Source of the DNA: a virus
Reading direction: 5' to 3' (one strand)
DNA length: 33,583 nt
IMG/VR virus record: IMGVR_UViG_3300037587_000539
Location: 1-33,583 of that record
Shown piece by piece: positions 8,112-14,701 of the stretch. Numbering within the stretch: the first letter of the stretch is position 1; every line of letters starts with the position of its first letter. The position numbers and the translations under genes were made by a program. The notes beneath the pieces are model-generated. The model was not told the origin of the DNA. It saw only the letters and a list, made by a program, of their open reading frames with translations, and did not search any database.

Positions 8112-8510
8112 TCAAGTCATCCCAAGTCTTGATTTTTCGACGGCGCTTGGCCACCTGCCATAGCTTCTAAAAAACTCCCTAATCCTAACTTTAATTGTTA
8201 GAAAGCAATCTTGGCACATGTAACAATCCATCTCCTTAACCCCTACCCACCCCTTGTACGTCCTAGACGCGTATTTCCCGCAATCACACTTAACCTGCCA
8301 TCTAACTTTTTTAGTATCAAGCCTCCCTAAAATAGTTAGCCTGCCTTTTTTCTCTCCGGTAAGATCATTGTTTGATGTTACCTTCTTCATTTTCTTCGGG
8401 GCGAACCACACGTCAACATCAGAGTAGCCAGCATTAAACTCATTATCTTTAGATTGCTTCGATGTAACTAAGGCGGCAGTTTTGTTTATTGGCATTAAAT
8501 ATCTATGCAT
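8112..8510 (-). CDS. Zinc-ribbon phage protein (132 aa)
   Basis: It has a four-cysteine arrangement: WQVKCDCGKY (CxC, about residues 73-75) and MDCYMCQDC about 20 residues later, preceded by NNDLTGEKKGRLTILGRLDT. This GRLTVLG...CxC...CxxC pattern is frequent in small phage and bacterial zinc-finger proteins that probably bind DNA. The C-terminus (FFRSYGRWPSAVEKSRLG) looks helical. It lies in the early operon between two small basic proteins. Confidence 0.6.
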   Translation of the reverse strand: MHRYLMPINKTAALVTSKQSKDNEFNAGYSDVDVWFAPKKMKKVTSNNDLTGEKKGRLTILGRLDTKKVRWQVKCDCGKYASRTYKGWVGVKEMDCYMCQDCFLTIKVRIREFFRSYGRWPSAVEKSRLGMT

Positions 8511-8516
8511 AATTAT

Positions 8517-8741
8517 TTACCCCTTAGTTTTCTTTTTGGCCATCTTTTTAGCCATCTTCGATTCTTTCACCGACTCTTTAACCATGCGTTCAATCATTTT
8601 TCCAACCGTTTTATCGATGAATGATGACTGCTTAAACATCTTCTTGCCCATTTCTGCATGGCGTCGAGCAATAGCTTGATTAGAACCATCTTTAACGGCT
8701 TCATTTATGATTGAGTCATATACAAAGTTTGCAATGTCCAT
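8517..8741 (-). CDS. Small basic helical protein (74 aa)
   Basis: It starts MDIANFVYDSIINEAVKDGS and ends in a lysine/methionine-rich amphipathic helix (MIERMVKESVKESKMAKKMA). One base separates it from the replication gene upstream, so it is probably co-translated. The lysine-rich tail may bind DNA or RNA. No family recognised. Confidence 0.55.
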   Translation of the reverse strand: MDIANFVYDSIINEAVKDGSNQAIARRHAEMGKKMFKQSSFIDKTVGKMIERMVKESVKESKMAKKMAKKKTKG

Positions 8742-8742
8742 G

Positions 8743-9444
8743 TTAACCCCCTTTAGTTTGTAAATAGCGTTTCTTATACGGCCCGATCAATCTGGTTCCG
8801 TTGGCCTGCATAACAACTATTTCAGCATCAAGCCTGATATTTCTAGCTTCTTCCGTTTCGGTTTCGCGAAAAACTTCAGGGCTAGCAACCTGAACAGGGT
8901 TAATATCATATTCGACTAACTCCCCGTTTCTAACTAGCTGAATGTTTCTAGTTAAAACCTTTTTAAATAACGCTCTGGCCTTTTCTTCCGATAGCTGCTG
9001 CTTGCATCTAAAACCGACCTCTTGGCGCGTTTCGTATTCAGCAATGTCATTGCATGGCTTTCTGTTGATCATGCGGTTAAATGCTTCGTCAGTGTCAATT
9101 TCAGGCCCATCACACCAGTTAATAAACTGACCAACACTAGGCCAAAACGGATTAACGCCTTTTCTGGCCGCCTCAAGACCGGCTTTTATCTGCCATTCGT
9201 TAGAGATATTGTTTTCGATAAATGCCTTGGTCCATGTCTTTTTGGCAGCACTCCATGTCTCGCGAGTCTCAAATGCTTGCTTCCAAGCTGGATAGCATGA
9301 TTTAAGTTCTTTAAACAATTCGTCGATAACAGACTTAGCATTTTCAGAAACTTGTTTTTTAAGTAACTCGTTTTGCTGATTAGCCTCGTTGGTTGCTGCC
9401 ATGTTGCTTTGCATTTTTTCCATAACTGCTTTTAAATCTTTCAT
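8743..9444 (-). CDS. Lambda P-like replication protein (helicase loader)
   Basis: This 233-aa protein resembles lambda P, which brings host DnaB helicase to the phage origin. Diagnostic text: VIDELFKELKSCYPAWKQAF, then WSAAKKTWTKAFIENNIS and ARKGVNPFWPSVGQFINWCD, paralleling lambda P's LFMQL..FPAWRQ, ARRQWVLAFRENGI and PFLPSPGQFVAWC. The ATG at 9444 is preferred to the GTG at 9450 because GGGG lies 8 bases before it; the GTG would overlap the upstream stop. Immediately upstream is the O-like gene, the same order as lambda O-P. The C-terminal third is variable. Confidence 0.85.
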   Translation of the reverse strand: MKDLKAVMEKMQSNMAATNEANQQNELLKKQVSENAKSVIDELFKELKSCYPAWKQAFETRETWSAAKKTWTKAFIENNISNEWQIKAGLEAARKGVNPFWPSVGQFINWCDGPEIDTDEAFNRMINRKPCNDIAEYETRQEVGFRCKQQLSEEKARALFKKVLTRNIQLVRNGELVEYDINPVQVASPEVFRETETEEARNIRLDAEIVVMQANGTRLIGPYKKRYLQTKGG

Positions 9445-9446
9445 GA

Positions 9447-10061
9447 TCACATCCCCAGGTCTTTATGCCAGTTATCATCATCCCAGTTATCGGGTTGCTG
9501 TTGAGCTGCTGATTGTTTGACAGGGAATAGACCTTGATACTCGTTGTTAATTGACTGTTGAATAATTAACGCTTGAGTTTGCTCGTTCCCCATGGTGATT
9601 ATTTTTTTCATAGCGGAATCGGTTTTATACTTTTTGAATTTGCACTTAGCACGAAAAGTAATCCACAAGTCCCATGCTTCACAATTCAGCCCGACAGGGC
9701 GCTGATCTTTAATATAATTATCACTATCACTCTTTGTTTTATTCTTATTCTTTGTTTTATTATCTGCTACGTTTGCTACCTTTTGCTTGCTATTGCTAGC
9801 ATTTGCTACCTTTTGCTTACCTCCCTTGGAGCCCGCTTCTGCTCTACGTTTGCAGGTCGTTTGATACTTTTCGTCATCACGCTTAAATTGGTTTTTAAAT
9901 GGTGAAAAAGCAATTCTTACAACGCCGTGAAGCTCCATTTCTTCACCAATTTGATGCGACCTAATGGCATTAAATAACTCACCAGCTTGCTCGTTGGTAA
10001 GGTCATCAAGGATGTCCAAGCTATCAATGTGTATTAAGAATGACTTTTTGCCGCCGCTCAT
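9447..10061 (-). CDS. Replication-initiator-like protein (DUF6291-type N-terminus)
   Basis: The 204-aa protein begins MSGGKKSFLIHIDSLDILDD and continues with LTNEQAGELFNAIRSHQ and FSPFKNQFKRDDEKYQTTC, then AGSKGGKQKVAN. This matches the DUF6291-like module at the start of many phage replication proteins that occupy the lambda O position. The middle is low-complexity with a duplicated KQKVAN unit (residues about 82-97) encoded by DNA direct repeats. The C-terminal half could bind DNA. ATGA overlap with the upstream gene. The origin-binding role is inferred from gene order and repeats. Confidence 0.7.
   Translation of the reverse strand: MSGGKKSFLIHIDSLDILDDLTNEQAGELFNAIRSHQIGEEMELHGVVRIAFSPFKNQFKRDDEKYQTTCKRRAEAGSKGGKQKVANASNSKQKVANVADNKTKNKNKTKSDSDNYIKDQRPVGLNCEAWDLWITFRAKCKFKKYKTDSAMKKIITMGNEQTQALIIQQSINNEYQGLFPVKQSAAQQQPDNWDDDNWHKDLGM
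9731..9820. repeat. Direct repeats inside the O-like gene; candidate origin iterons
   Basis: Two near-identical 20-mers (GTTTGCTACCTTTTGCTTGC at 9771-9790 and ATTTGCTACCTTTTGCTTAC at 9801-9820) are spaced 30 bases apart. Beside them are two copies of TCTTTGTTTTATT (9731-9743 and 9749-9761). Lambdoid origins consist of iterons inside the O gene next to an AT-rich tract, and this block fits that plan. The repeats also encode KQKVAN repeats, so protein-level duplication is the alternative. Confidence 0.4.
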
Positions 10062-10381
10062 AATTGAACTCTGGTGGCTTTTTTCTGGAATGTGGACGCG
10101 AGAATATCAATTAAATGTATAGCTTCCTGCTTATCGGCTTTAAAAAACTCTTTAGCGACGTGTCTCCCGCTAAGATTTTGATGGCAGTATTGCTCGAAGC
10201 CCAAACAGTCACATGTTTCATAACTTGCTAATAGCTCAAATGGGAATGGCACTGATTGATTAGATAAAACTTTTAATCTTTTTGCTGGATCTGAATTTGT
10301 AGCGCCTATTTTGACAATTTTCTTCATTGCTTTATTATAAGCAATGTATACAAATCCTTTTTGGTTTCTGTGTAGATACAT
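10058..10381 (-). CDS. GIY-YIG superfamily T5orf172-domain protein
   Basis: The 107-aa protein has the T5orf172/MUG113 form of the GIY-YIG fold: GFVYIAYNKAMKKIVKIGAT with VYI at 11-13 and VKIG at 23-26, then Arg35 and LSNQSVPFPFELLASYE. In this subfamily the second motif is KIG and the conserved Arg follows. Phages carry these as small endonuclease-like proteins or as domains joined to anti-repressors. The RBS GAGGTAATCAGGC precedes the ATG. It lies between the putative regulator and the O-like gene. Nuclease activity is not shown. Confidence 0.75.
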   Translation of the reverse strand: MYLHRNQKGFVYIAYNKAMKKIVKIGATNSDPAKRLKVLSNQSVPFPFELLASYETCDCLGFEQYCHQNLSGRHVAKEFFKADKQEAIHLIDILASTFQKKATRVQL

Positions 10382-10407
10382 GCCTGATTACCTCGCTGTC
10401 TAAATTT

Positions 10408-10433
10408 ATCCTCTGTTAGCGCAGGGGATTTTT
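10408..10433 (+). terminator. Hairpin with plus-strand U-tract between minus-strand genes
   Basis: ATCCTCTG (10408-10415) and CAGGGGAT (10422-10429) form an 8-bp stem (one G.U) with a TTAGCG loop, followed by TTTTT on the plus strand. It lies in the 57-base gap between two minus-strand genes, with the U-tract pointing against them. Same design as the hairpins at 6220 and 11363. Confidence 0.5.
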
Positions 10434-10438
10434 ATTGC

Positions 10439-10669
10439 CTATGTTAAAAGTTTTTCCATCTTCCAAACAATAAGCGCTGAATCGTCTCCGCCCATTGAGG
10501 ATTCGATATGTTCAATGTAGTAATTGCCAGATTTAAGCCAAAGATAAAGCGTTGAAACCCCTATCTCTAAAGAAAATGCGATCTCAGCTTTAACCTCTCG
10601 AAGTGGCAGGCTTGATTTCGCAGCCTCGCCCTCGACGTATGCGTGTAAGTCCGTTGCTGTAATGTTCAT
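10439..10669 (-). CDS. Putative HTH regulator in cII-like position (76 aa)
   Basis: The start MNITATDLHAYVEGEAAKSS is chosen for GGAG nine bases before the ATG. Residues about 23-46 (EVKAEIAFSLEIGVSTLYLW) look like a helix-turn-helix with the turn at IGVS. Position directly upstream of the replication genes is where lambdoid phages keep cII or cro-like genes. No Cro or CII family match is claimed. It could switch on or limit the replication operon. Confidence 0.5.
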   Translation of the reverse strand: MNITATDLHAYVEGEAAKSSLPLREVKAEIAFSLEIGVSTLYLWLKSGNYYIEHIESSMGGDDSALIVWKMEKLLT

Positions 10670-10753
10670 TTGTAGCTCCGTTTGATTTATTAGATTTAAT
10701 AATATCATTTATTGGATAGGAGTCAACACTTCAATTGATTTATTTCACGCACT

Positions 10754-10775
10754 AAAAAGCCGCTCAATGGCGGCT
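10754..10775 (-). terminator. Rho-independent terminator on the minus strand
   Basis: AGCCGC (10758-10763) pairs with GCGGCT (10770-10775) around a 6-base loop. On the minus strand the stem is followed by TTTTT. It separates the micro-genes upstream from the regulator/replication genes, so it could attenuate read-through into replication or be a target for an antiterminator. Confidence 0.6.
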
Positions 10776-10795
10776 AGTTGGGTGGGTGGTTGGTG

Positions 10796-10906
10796 TTATT
10801 TTGTTAATGCTCTTATTAGCGACTCGATACGCTTAACTCTCCATCCGTAACTTACACGTAACTCAGCGTATAACTCACCAAGGGTCATATCTTCTAGATC
10901 TTTCAT
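10796..10906 (-). CDS. Micro-protein of unknown function (36 aa)
   Basis: MKDLEDMTLGELYAELRVSY followed by GWRVKRIESLIRALTK. One or two amphipathic helices, charged, no membrane span. CGGAGAG lies 8 bases upstream of the ATG. Ends just before the minus-strand terminator. Peptides of this type often bind host enzymes, but no target can be read from the sequence. Confidence 0.5.
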   Translation of the reverse strand: MKDLEDMTLGELYAELRVSYGWRVKRIESLIRALTK

Positions 10907-10926
10907 TTTAAAACTCTCCGTTATTG

Positions 10927-11142
10927 TTATGCGTTAGCATATAAAAACTTTACTGCGCTATCAATTTGAACCTGAGTTAGCCCAGCGCACGTATCAGGGT
11001 TTAAATTGATAGGTTCGTCATTTTTGTATTGATCATCCCATTCGTCAGCAACTATATCAATCGCCTCTTGAGTTGGCTCTACAGCCTTGAGTATGGCATT
11101 ATCAAAGCTACCAACTAATTTATCCATTTCGTGAAACATCAT
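10927..11142 (-). CDS. Small acidic protein of unknown function (71 aa)
   Basis: It begins MMFHEMDKLVGSFDNAILKA and has strongly acidic text (DIVADEWDDQYKNDEP). AAGGGGAAG precedes two adjacent ATGs (11142 and 11139), either of which may be used. Acidic early phage proteins sometimes mimic DNA; that is only a possibility here. Confidence 0.6.
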   Translation of the reverse strand: MMFHEMDKLVGSFDNAILKAVEPTQEAIDIVADEWDDQYKNDEPINLNPDTCAGLTQVQIDSAVKFLYANA

Positions 11143-11175
11143 TCTTCCCCTTTATCGGTCATAGTTTAGTGGTGG

Positions 11176-11325
11176 TTATCTAAGTTCTGCTGTCGCATAC
11201 CAGCCAACATCAAAATGATATTCACATACGGGGCACTCAACCTCTGAGCTATCACAGGCGCGTTCTGGTAGGTCATCGTGATCCAACTCAAAGATATGTT
11301 TACATTCTGGACATTCAATGTTCAT
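11176..11325 (-). CDS. Small zinc-ribbon protein (49 aa)
   Basis: MNIECPECKHIFELDHDDLP then CDSSEVECPVCEYHF: two CPxC knuckles (Cys5/8 and CPVC about 25 residues later) form a probable four-cysteine zinc ribbon. The body is acidic. It resembles many small phage zinc-ribbon proteins. The RBS is weak (AGGAATAAC). Role unknown. Confidence 0.6.
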   Translation of the reverse strand: MNIECPECKHIFELDHDDLPERACDSSEVECPVCEYHFDVGWYATAELR

Positions 11326-11362
11326 TTTTGTTATTCCTGTTTATGTGTTAGTTGTCATTTCT

Positions 11363-11387
11363 ACCCGCTTTAACGAGCGGGTTTTTT
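11363..11387 (+). terminator. Hairpin with plus-strand U-tract facing the minus-strand operon
   Basis: ACCCGCT (11363-11369) pairs with AGCGGGT (11376-11382) around TTAACG, followed by six T on the plus strand (11382-11387). The T-run overlaps the TAA stop of the minus-strand 69-aa gene, so it would end transcripts coming the other way. A near-textbook intrinsic terminator for plus-strand RNA. Confidence 0.6.
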
Positions 11388-11595
11388 AGCCCCAGACTTC
11401 CATAAGTTCCTTGCGCAATAAAGCTGCGTTTTCAGCCTTAACCATGCGCTTGTGCAGCTCACAGTCAATTTTAGTTTTGATCGACTTGTTAGCTTCGTGA
11501 ATGCGCTTGAGTGATTTGTCAGCCAGGCTTTGCGATTCTTTCTTGCTGATACTGGCTTTCTTGTTTTTGGTTAGGTTCATTGCGTAATCTGACAT
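11386..11595 (-). CDS. Small basic helical protein (69 aa)
   Basis: It begins MSDYAMNLTKNKKASISKKE and is Lys/Glu/Ala-rich, ending ENAALLRKELMEVWG. It is likely one long helix or coiled coil. A strong AGGAG is 6 bases before the ATG. Sits between the zinc ribbon and the 79-aa gene. No family recognised. Confidence 0.6.
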   Translation of the reverse strand: MSDYAMNLTKNKKASISKKESQSLADKSLKRIHEANKSIKTKIDCELHKRMVKAENAALLRKELMEVWG

Positions 11596-11596
11596 G

Positions 11597-11836
11597 TTAG
11601 TTCTCCTCGCATTGCTGCATTGTATAAGTGTGATGATCGCCGCGTGTAACCGCTATTAAATCCACGATTCCGTTTGTTACAGTGGTCATTACGTAGTCGG
11701 GGTAGGTTGCTGTTGATTTGATTGCCCACTCACTACCTCCTGCAATGGACTGTATCGCCATTGAGTGAACCATATTAAGCAGCCGATACGCCTCGGTCTT
11801 ATCATTACTATTGGCTGTGATTGCTTCTATTTGCAT
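11597..11836 (-). CDS. Protein of unknown function (79 aa)
   Basis: It begins MQIEAITANSNDKTEAYRLL and continues with NMVHSMAIQSIAGGSEW. Mixed helix then strands (YVMTTVTNGIVDLIAV). GGGG lies 8 bases before the ATG and overlaps the end of the upstream gene. No domain recognised. Confidence 0.6.
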   Translation of the reverse strand: MQIEAITANSNDKTEAYRLLNMVHSMAIQSIAGGSEWAIKSTATYPDYVMTTVTNGIVDLIAVTRGDHHTYTMQQCEEN

Positions 11837-11837
11837 G

Positions 11838-11996
11838 TTATTTCCCCATCATTTTAAAAATTGCGTTGTTTGCGGTGTATTTAGCTAAGCGCTCGTTGCC
11901 ATTAATAGCTATTAGCGTTGGCATCGTCCAAGTAACTAAATAGCCAGGCATCCACGGCGTAAACTGGCCGGTGTAACGTTCGATGGGATTTACCAT
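11838..11996 (-). CDS. Small protein of unknown function (52 aa)
   Basis: MVNPIERYTGQFTPWMPGYL then VTWTMPTLIAINGNERLAKY. GAGGTGATG lies just before the ATG and is shared with the end of the upstream 34-aa gene, which overlaps this start by 7 bases. Aromatic and mildly hydrophobic; no clear transmembrane helix. Part of a chain of overlapping micro-genes. Confidence 0.5.
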   Translation of the reverse strand: MVNPIERYTGQFTPWMPGYLVTWTMPTLIAINGNERLAKYTANNAIFKMMGK

Positions 11997-12094
11997 GGCA
12001 TCACCTCGATATTAACGAATGAATAGGCCTCGATAATTGCGAATACAGCAAACAAGAACCAAAACCAGGCCTTTAGGTGTTTTTTATATGGCAT
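11990..12094 (-). CDS. 34-aa single-span membrane micro-protein
   Basis: MPYKKHLKAWFWFLFAVFAI then IEAYSFVNIEVMPW. Basic N-terminus, one aromatic-rich membrane span (about residues 9-23), then a short tail. TAGGAGT is 10 bases upstream of the ATG. The start lies inside the previous 26-aa gene and the end overlaps the next gene. Function unknown. Confidence 0.5.
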   Translation of the reverse strand: MPYKKHLKAWFWFLFAVFAIIEAYSFVNIEVMPW

Positions 12095-12164
12095 TGATAG
12101 CTACTCCTATAATTACGGCTAAAACGATAACCCAAGGGCTATTACAGAATTTGTCCCAGTTCAT
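12084..12164 (-). CDS. 26-aa single-span membrane micro-protein
   Basis: MNWDKFCNSPWVIVLAVIIG then VAINAI. One hydrophobic span covers most of the peptide. AAGGGG lies 10 bases upstream and the ATG shares a base with the preceding TAA (TAATG). Very similar in design to the 26-aa peptide at the far end of the operon. Function unknown. Confidence 0.5.
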   Translation of the reverse strand: MNWDKFCNSPWVIVLAVIIGVAINAI

Positions 12165-12382
12165 TATTTGCGCCCCTTGATTTGATTCTCAATTGAATCT
12201 CGAACCACCTGAATTTTCAGCATGTCTTCAACGTGGTCTGAATAGATTTTATCGGCCTTATGGTAGAGCTCATCCAAGAAGACTTTGCCGCTTGAGTCAA
12301 TCTCGCCGCAGACTTCTAGCTCTATTGCCTGTCCTGCTATGTTTATAGTTACTGGTGTGTAAGTAAATGTGCGCGCTGTCAT
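12164..12382 (-). CDS. First gene of the minus-strand early operon; unknown function (72 aa)
   Basis: It begins MTARTFTYTPVTINIAGQAI and continues ELEVCGEIDSSGKVFLDELY, with a helical end. A good GGGAGAG site precedes the ATG by 8 bases. It is the first cistron after the divergent control region, 25 bases from the -10 element at 12407. No domain recognised. Confidence 0.65.
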   Translation of the reverse strand: MTARTFTYTPVTINIAGQAIELEVCGEIDSSGKVFLDELYHKADKIYSDHVEDMLKIQVVRDSIENQIKGRK

Positions 12383-12406
12383 GGTGTCTCTCCCTTTGTT
12401 TTAGGT

Positions 12407-12435
12407 ACGTTACTATTAGTGTGGGATTGAGTCAA
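12407..12435 (-). promoter_or_regulatory. Probable early leftward promoter
   Basis: On the minus strand TTGACT (12435-12430) is followed after exactly 17 bases by TAACGT (12412-12407), a near-consensus -35 with a fair -10. It points into the long minus-strand operon. Flanking AT-rich sequence at 12436-12480 contains an imperfect inverted pair (TTAATTCATA and ATTAATCATA on opposite strands) that could be an operator. Confidence 0.55.
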
Positions 12436-12481
12436 GCGTTAATTCATATCAAAATTAATATAAAATAATGTATGATTAATG

Positions 12482-12511
12482 TTGACCTCGCTTATTGTTT
12501 TATATTACTAT
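12482..12511 (+). promoter_or_regulatory. Probable early rightward promoter
   Basis: TTGACC (12482-12487) and TACTAT (12506-12511) with an 18-base spacer lie 25 bases upstream of the ATG at 12536. It is back-to-back with the leftward promoter and would drive the recombination genes. The AT-rich stretch just upstream (12440-12480) could serve as an UP element or operator. Confidence 0.45.
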
Positions 12512-12535
12512 TGCTCTATCAAATTAGGAGGCAGT

Positions 12536-12736
12536 ATGAAGCAGAGACAATTAAATTTATCTAAAGAGTCGATTCAAAACGAAAAAGACTTAAAACGATT
12601 AAGTGATGGTAAGTCTATCCAGATATCTAGGGATGGCATTTACGAAAAGGCGTTAAGAAGTAAACTGGCATCGGTTGCTAAAACATATGGCGACGATAAA
12701 ATTTTAGAAAGACTGAGAGGGCCGATAAATGAATAA
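12536..12736 (+). CDS. First gene of rightward operon; unknown function (66 aa)
   Basis: MKQRQLNLSKESIQNEKDLK, then a Lys/Arg-rich helical body ending ILERLRGPINE. The start is set by a perfect AGGAGG five bases before the ATG; upstream in-frame codons would lie in the promoter. The charge pattern suggests a DNA- or protein-binding early factor. No family recognised. Confidence 0.6.
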   Translation: MKQRQLNLSKESIQNEKDLKRLSDGKSIQISRDGIYEKALRSKLASVAKTYGDDKILERLRGPINE

Positions 12737-12854
12737 CTATAAATGCCCAATATGCGGATCATCAATGACCGTTAGGCAAGTAGCAGACGGCGAGGTTATT
12801 GATTGCGATAACGATAACCAAGAATGTAATTATCAAGTTGATAAGGAAGATTAA
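12729..12854 (+). CDS. Small zinc-ribbon protein (41 aa)
   Basis: MNNYKCPICGSSMTVRQVAD followed by GEVIDCDNDNQEC. Four Cys (CPIC at 6-9, then C26 and C33) could bind one zinc. It overlaps the upstream gene by 8 bases and precedes the ERF gene by one base. Tiny zinc ribbons before recombination genes are frequent in phages; role unknown. Confidence 0.55.
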   Translation: MNNYKCPICGSSMTVRQVADGEVIDCDNDNQECNYQVDKED

Positions 12855-12855
12855 G

Positions 12856-13557
12856 ATGGACAATAAAATTGTAACAATTGAACAAAATGAAACCGCTGTG
12901 CAAAACTCACCAATGCGACTTGTTGAAATGGCGATTCAGTCCGGTGCTGACATTGAAAAGCTTGAGAAGCTAATGGATTTACAAGATCGCTGGGAAGCAA
13001 AGCAAACCAAAAAATCATTCCTTGAAGCTATGTCTAATTTTCAACGCGTTTGCCCTGACATCATCAAAAAGAAAGATGCTCACAACAGTAAGTACGCACC
13101 ACTGGGTGACATTGTAGCGCAAATTAGAGCACCGCTAGCTGATTGCGGCCTGTCCTATCGATTTGAACAAAAGCACGATAACGGCATCACGGTTCGCTGT
13201 ATTATTAGTCATGTTGACGGGCACAGCGAATCAACCACAATGACGGCTGCGGCTGATACATCGGGCAGCAAGAACTCAATACAATCAATTGCGTCAACGG
13301 TGACCTATCTTAGTCGTTACACGATGACAGCGGCACTAGGCATTGTTACTGCTGACGCTGATATGGACGGTCGATTGCCTGATGAAATGAAAACAACAAT
13401 CGATCAAGACCAAGTTCAGCAATTGTATAATTTACTTTGTGACGAAAATGGAACTTACACCAAAAAAGGCGAGAAAGTTAGACGGGCATTCAAATTCGAA
13501 AACTTGACCGATATTCCGTCTAAGAAATTTAACCAAGTACTAAAGGCGGCATCATGA
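12856..13557 (+). CDS. erf: ERF-family single-strand annealing protein
   Basis: This 233-aa protein belongs to the ERF superfamily of phage recombinases, which coat single-stranded DNA and anneal it with complementary strands. Evidence: KKSFLEAMSNFQRVCPDIIK, HNSKYAPLGDIVAQIRAPLA and YLSRYTMTAALGIVTADADM, the usual ERF core with its Y-A-P/L-G and RY-x-x-x-x-x-L-G signatures. The ATG with AAGGAAG upstream is preferred to an earlier in-frame start in the zinc-ribbon gene. It overlaps the exonuclease gene by 4 bases, the standard two-component recombination system. Confidence 0.9.
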   Translation: MDNKIVTIEQNETAVQNSPMRLVEMAIQSGADIEKLEKLMDLQDRWEAKQTKKSFLEAMSNFQRVCPDIIKKKDAHNSKYAPLGDIVAQIRAPLADCGLSYRFEQKHDNGITVRCIISHVDGHSESTTMTAAADTSGSKNSIQSIASTVTYLSRYTMTAALGIVTADADMDGRLPDEMKTTIDQDQVQQLYNLLCDENGTYTKKGEKVRRAFKFENLTDIPSKKFNQVLKAAS

Positions 13558-14327
13558 TTATCATTGACAATATAGAACAAGGGACAACTCAGTGGTTTTT
13601 TACAAAGGCGGGGGTTGTATCGGCCAGCCGAGCAAGTGAGTATTCATCAGAACCAAAACTAGCGCCGTTGCCTGATGATCACCTTTACTATAAAGACGGT
13701 AACGAGCATTTTATAAAAATAGGGGATCGCCAGTTCTCTGGAGCAAATAAATCTAACGTAACCAAGGAGGCCAGAGAGTCATTATTACCTGTTTATGGCG
13801 ATATGCGTCAAGGTTACATGTGCGAGTTGGTAGCGCAGATTTGCACCGGAGAAATACCAGAGGAAATGAGCTTTAAACAATGCGAATGGGGGAAAGATCA
13901 CGAAGATGAAGCGAGGGCGCATATTGAGCTTGAACTAGGTGTTGACGTTACTGTGCCAGCGTTTATATATCGTGACAATGATAAGCGGTTTGGTGTTAGT
14001 CCAGATGGTTTAATTGACGGTAAAAAAATCGGCTTGGAGTTAAAGGTTCCATTTACATCAAAAGTATTCGTAGAGTTTGCTACATGCGACAAAATAAAAA
14101 AGGAATACATCGAGCAGTGCCAGTTTTCGATGTGGGTTACTGGATACGAAGGTTGGTATTTTGCTAATTACGATCCGCGTATGAAAAGTAAAAATTTACA
14201 CTACACATTAATTGAGCGCGATCAAAAATACATGGATAAATACGACCGGGCAGAAATTAACTTTATTAAAGATATGAATACTATGCTTGATAAAATGGGT
14301 GTTGAATTCGGGATGCAATGGCAATGA
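13554..14327 (+). CDS. YqaJ/lambda-exonuclease-type recombinase
   Basis: This 257-aa protein chews one strand of double-stranded DNA to expose single strands for the ERF partner upstream. Evidence: GTTQWFFTKAGVVSAS at the start, CEWGKDHEDEARAHIE in the middle, then SPDGLIDGKKIGLELKVP with Asp151, Glu162 and Lys164 matching the D-(10)-E-x-K catalytic set, and QCQFSMWVTG. An ATGA overlap with ERF couples their translation. All key residues are present. Confidence 0.9.
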   Translation: MIIIDNIEQGTTQWFFTKAGVVSASRASEYSSEPKLAPLPDDHLYYKDGNEHFIKIGDRQFSGANKSNVTKEARESLLPVYGDMRQGYMCELVAQICTGEIPEEMSFKQCEWGKDHEDEARAHIELELGVDVTVPAFIYRDNDKRFGVSPDGLIDGKKIGLELKVPFTSKVFVEFATCDKIKKEYIEQCQFSMWVTGYEGWYFANYDPRMKSKNLHYTLIERDQKYMDKYDRAEINFIKDMNTMLDKMGVEFGMQWQ

Positions 14328-14671
14328 TTGGTCTAGCCGGGCTATGTAATAGCATATTAAACCCTGTTGATTTATCTCATAAGTTAACCGATGGCACAAA
14401 TTCAATTACCAAGGCAAAAGTAAAACAAAGACTAGGCCCGGAGCCAAAGCCATTCTATAGCCCGATATGGGCCAAAAACAATATTGGCCCGGGACGTCGA
14501 GTTATAAGCATAAAATTTGAAGGTGGCGAAAGGCTAAAGCGGTGCCCGCAGTGCGAGATATGGAAGTCTGCCGACACGGAGAGCTTTAGTATAGATCGGC
14601 ACCAGTTAATAGGCATATCTTCAAGGTGTAGATGTTGCTCAAGAAAAAACCAGCGTAAGACTAAAGCATAA
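14318..14671 (+). CDS. Zinc-finger protein of unknown function (117 aa)
   Basis: A flexible N-terminal half is followed by a C-terminal knuckle pair: RLKRCPQCEIWK and SSRCRCCSRKN (CxxC ... CxCC). This is typical of small phage zinc fingers and of the zinc half of HNH proteins, but no HNH core is seen. Start options are 14318 and 14324; the second gives an ATGA overlap with the exonuclease gene. Likely binds nucleic acid. Confidence 0.6.
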   Translation: MAMIGLAGLCNSILNPVDLSHKLTDGTNSITKAKVKQRLGPEPKPFYSPIWAKNNIGPGRRVISIKFEGGERLKRCPQCEIWKSADTESFSIDRHQLIGISSRCRCCSRKNQRKTKA

Positions 14672-14701
14672 TAGATCAACCCACAAACAAAGCTTACTCT
14701 T

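Noticed and set aside
9731-9820. CRISPR array
   Set aside because: Only two copies of each repeat with short, coding spacers inside a gene.
12430-12480. att site or integration module
   Set aside because: AT-rich inverted text fits divergent promoters and an operator; no integrase is present.
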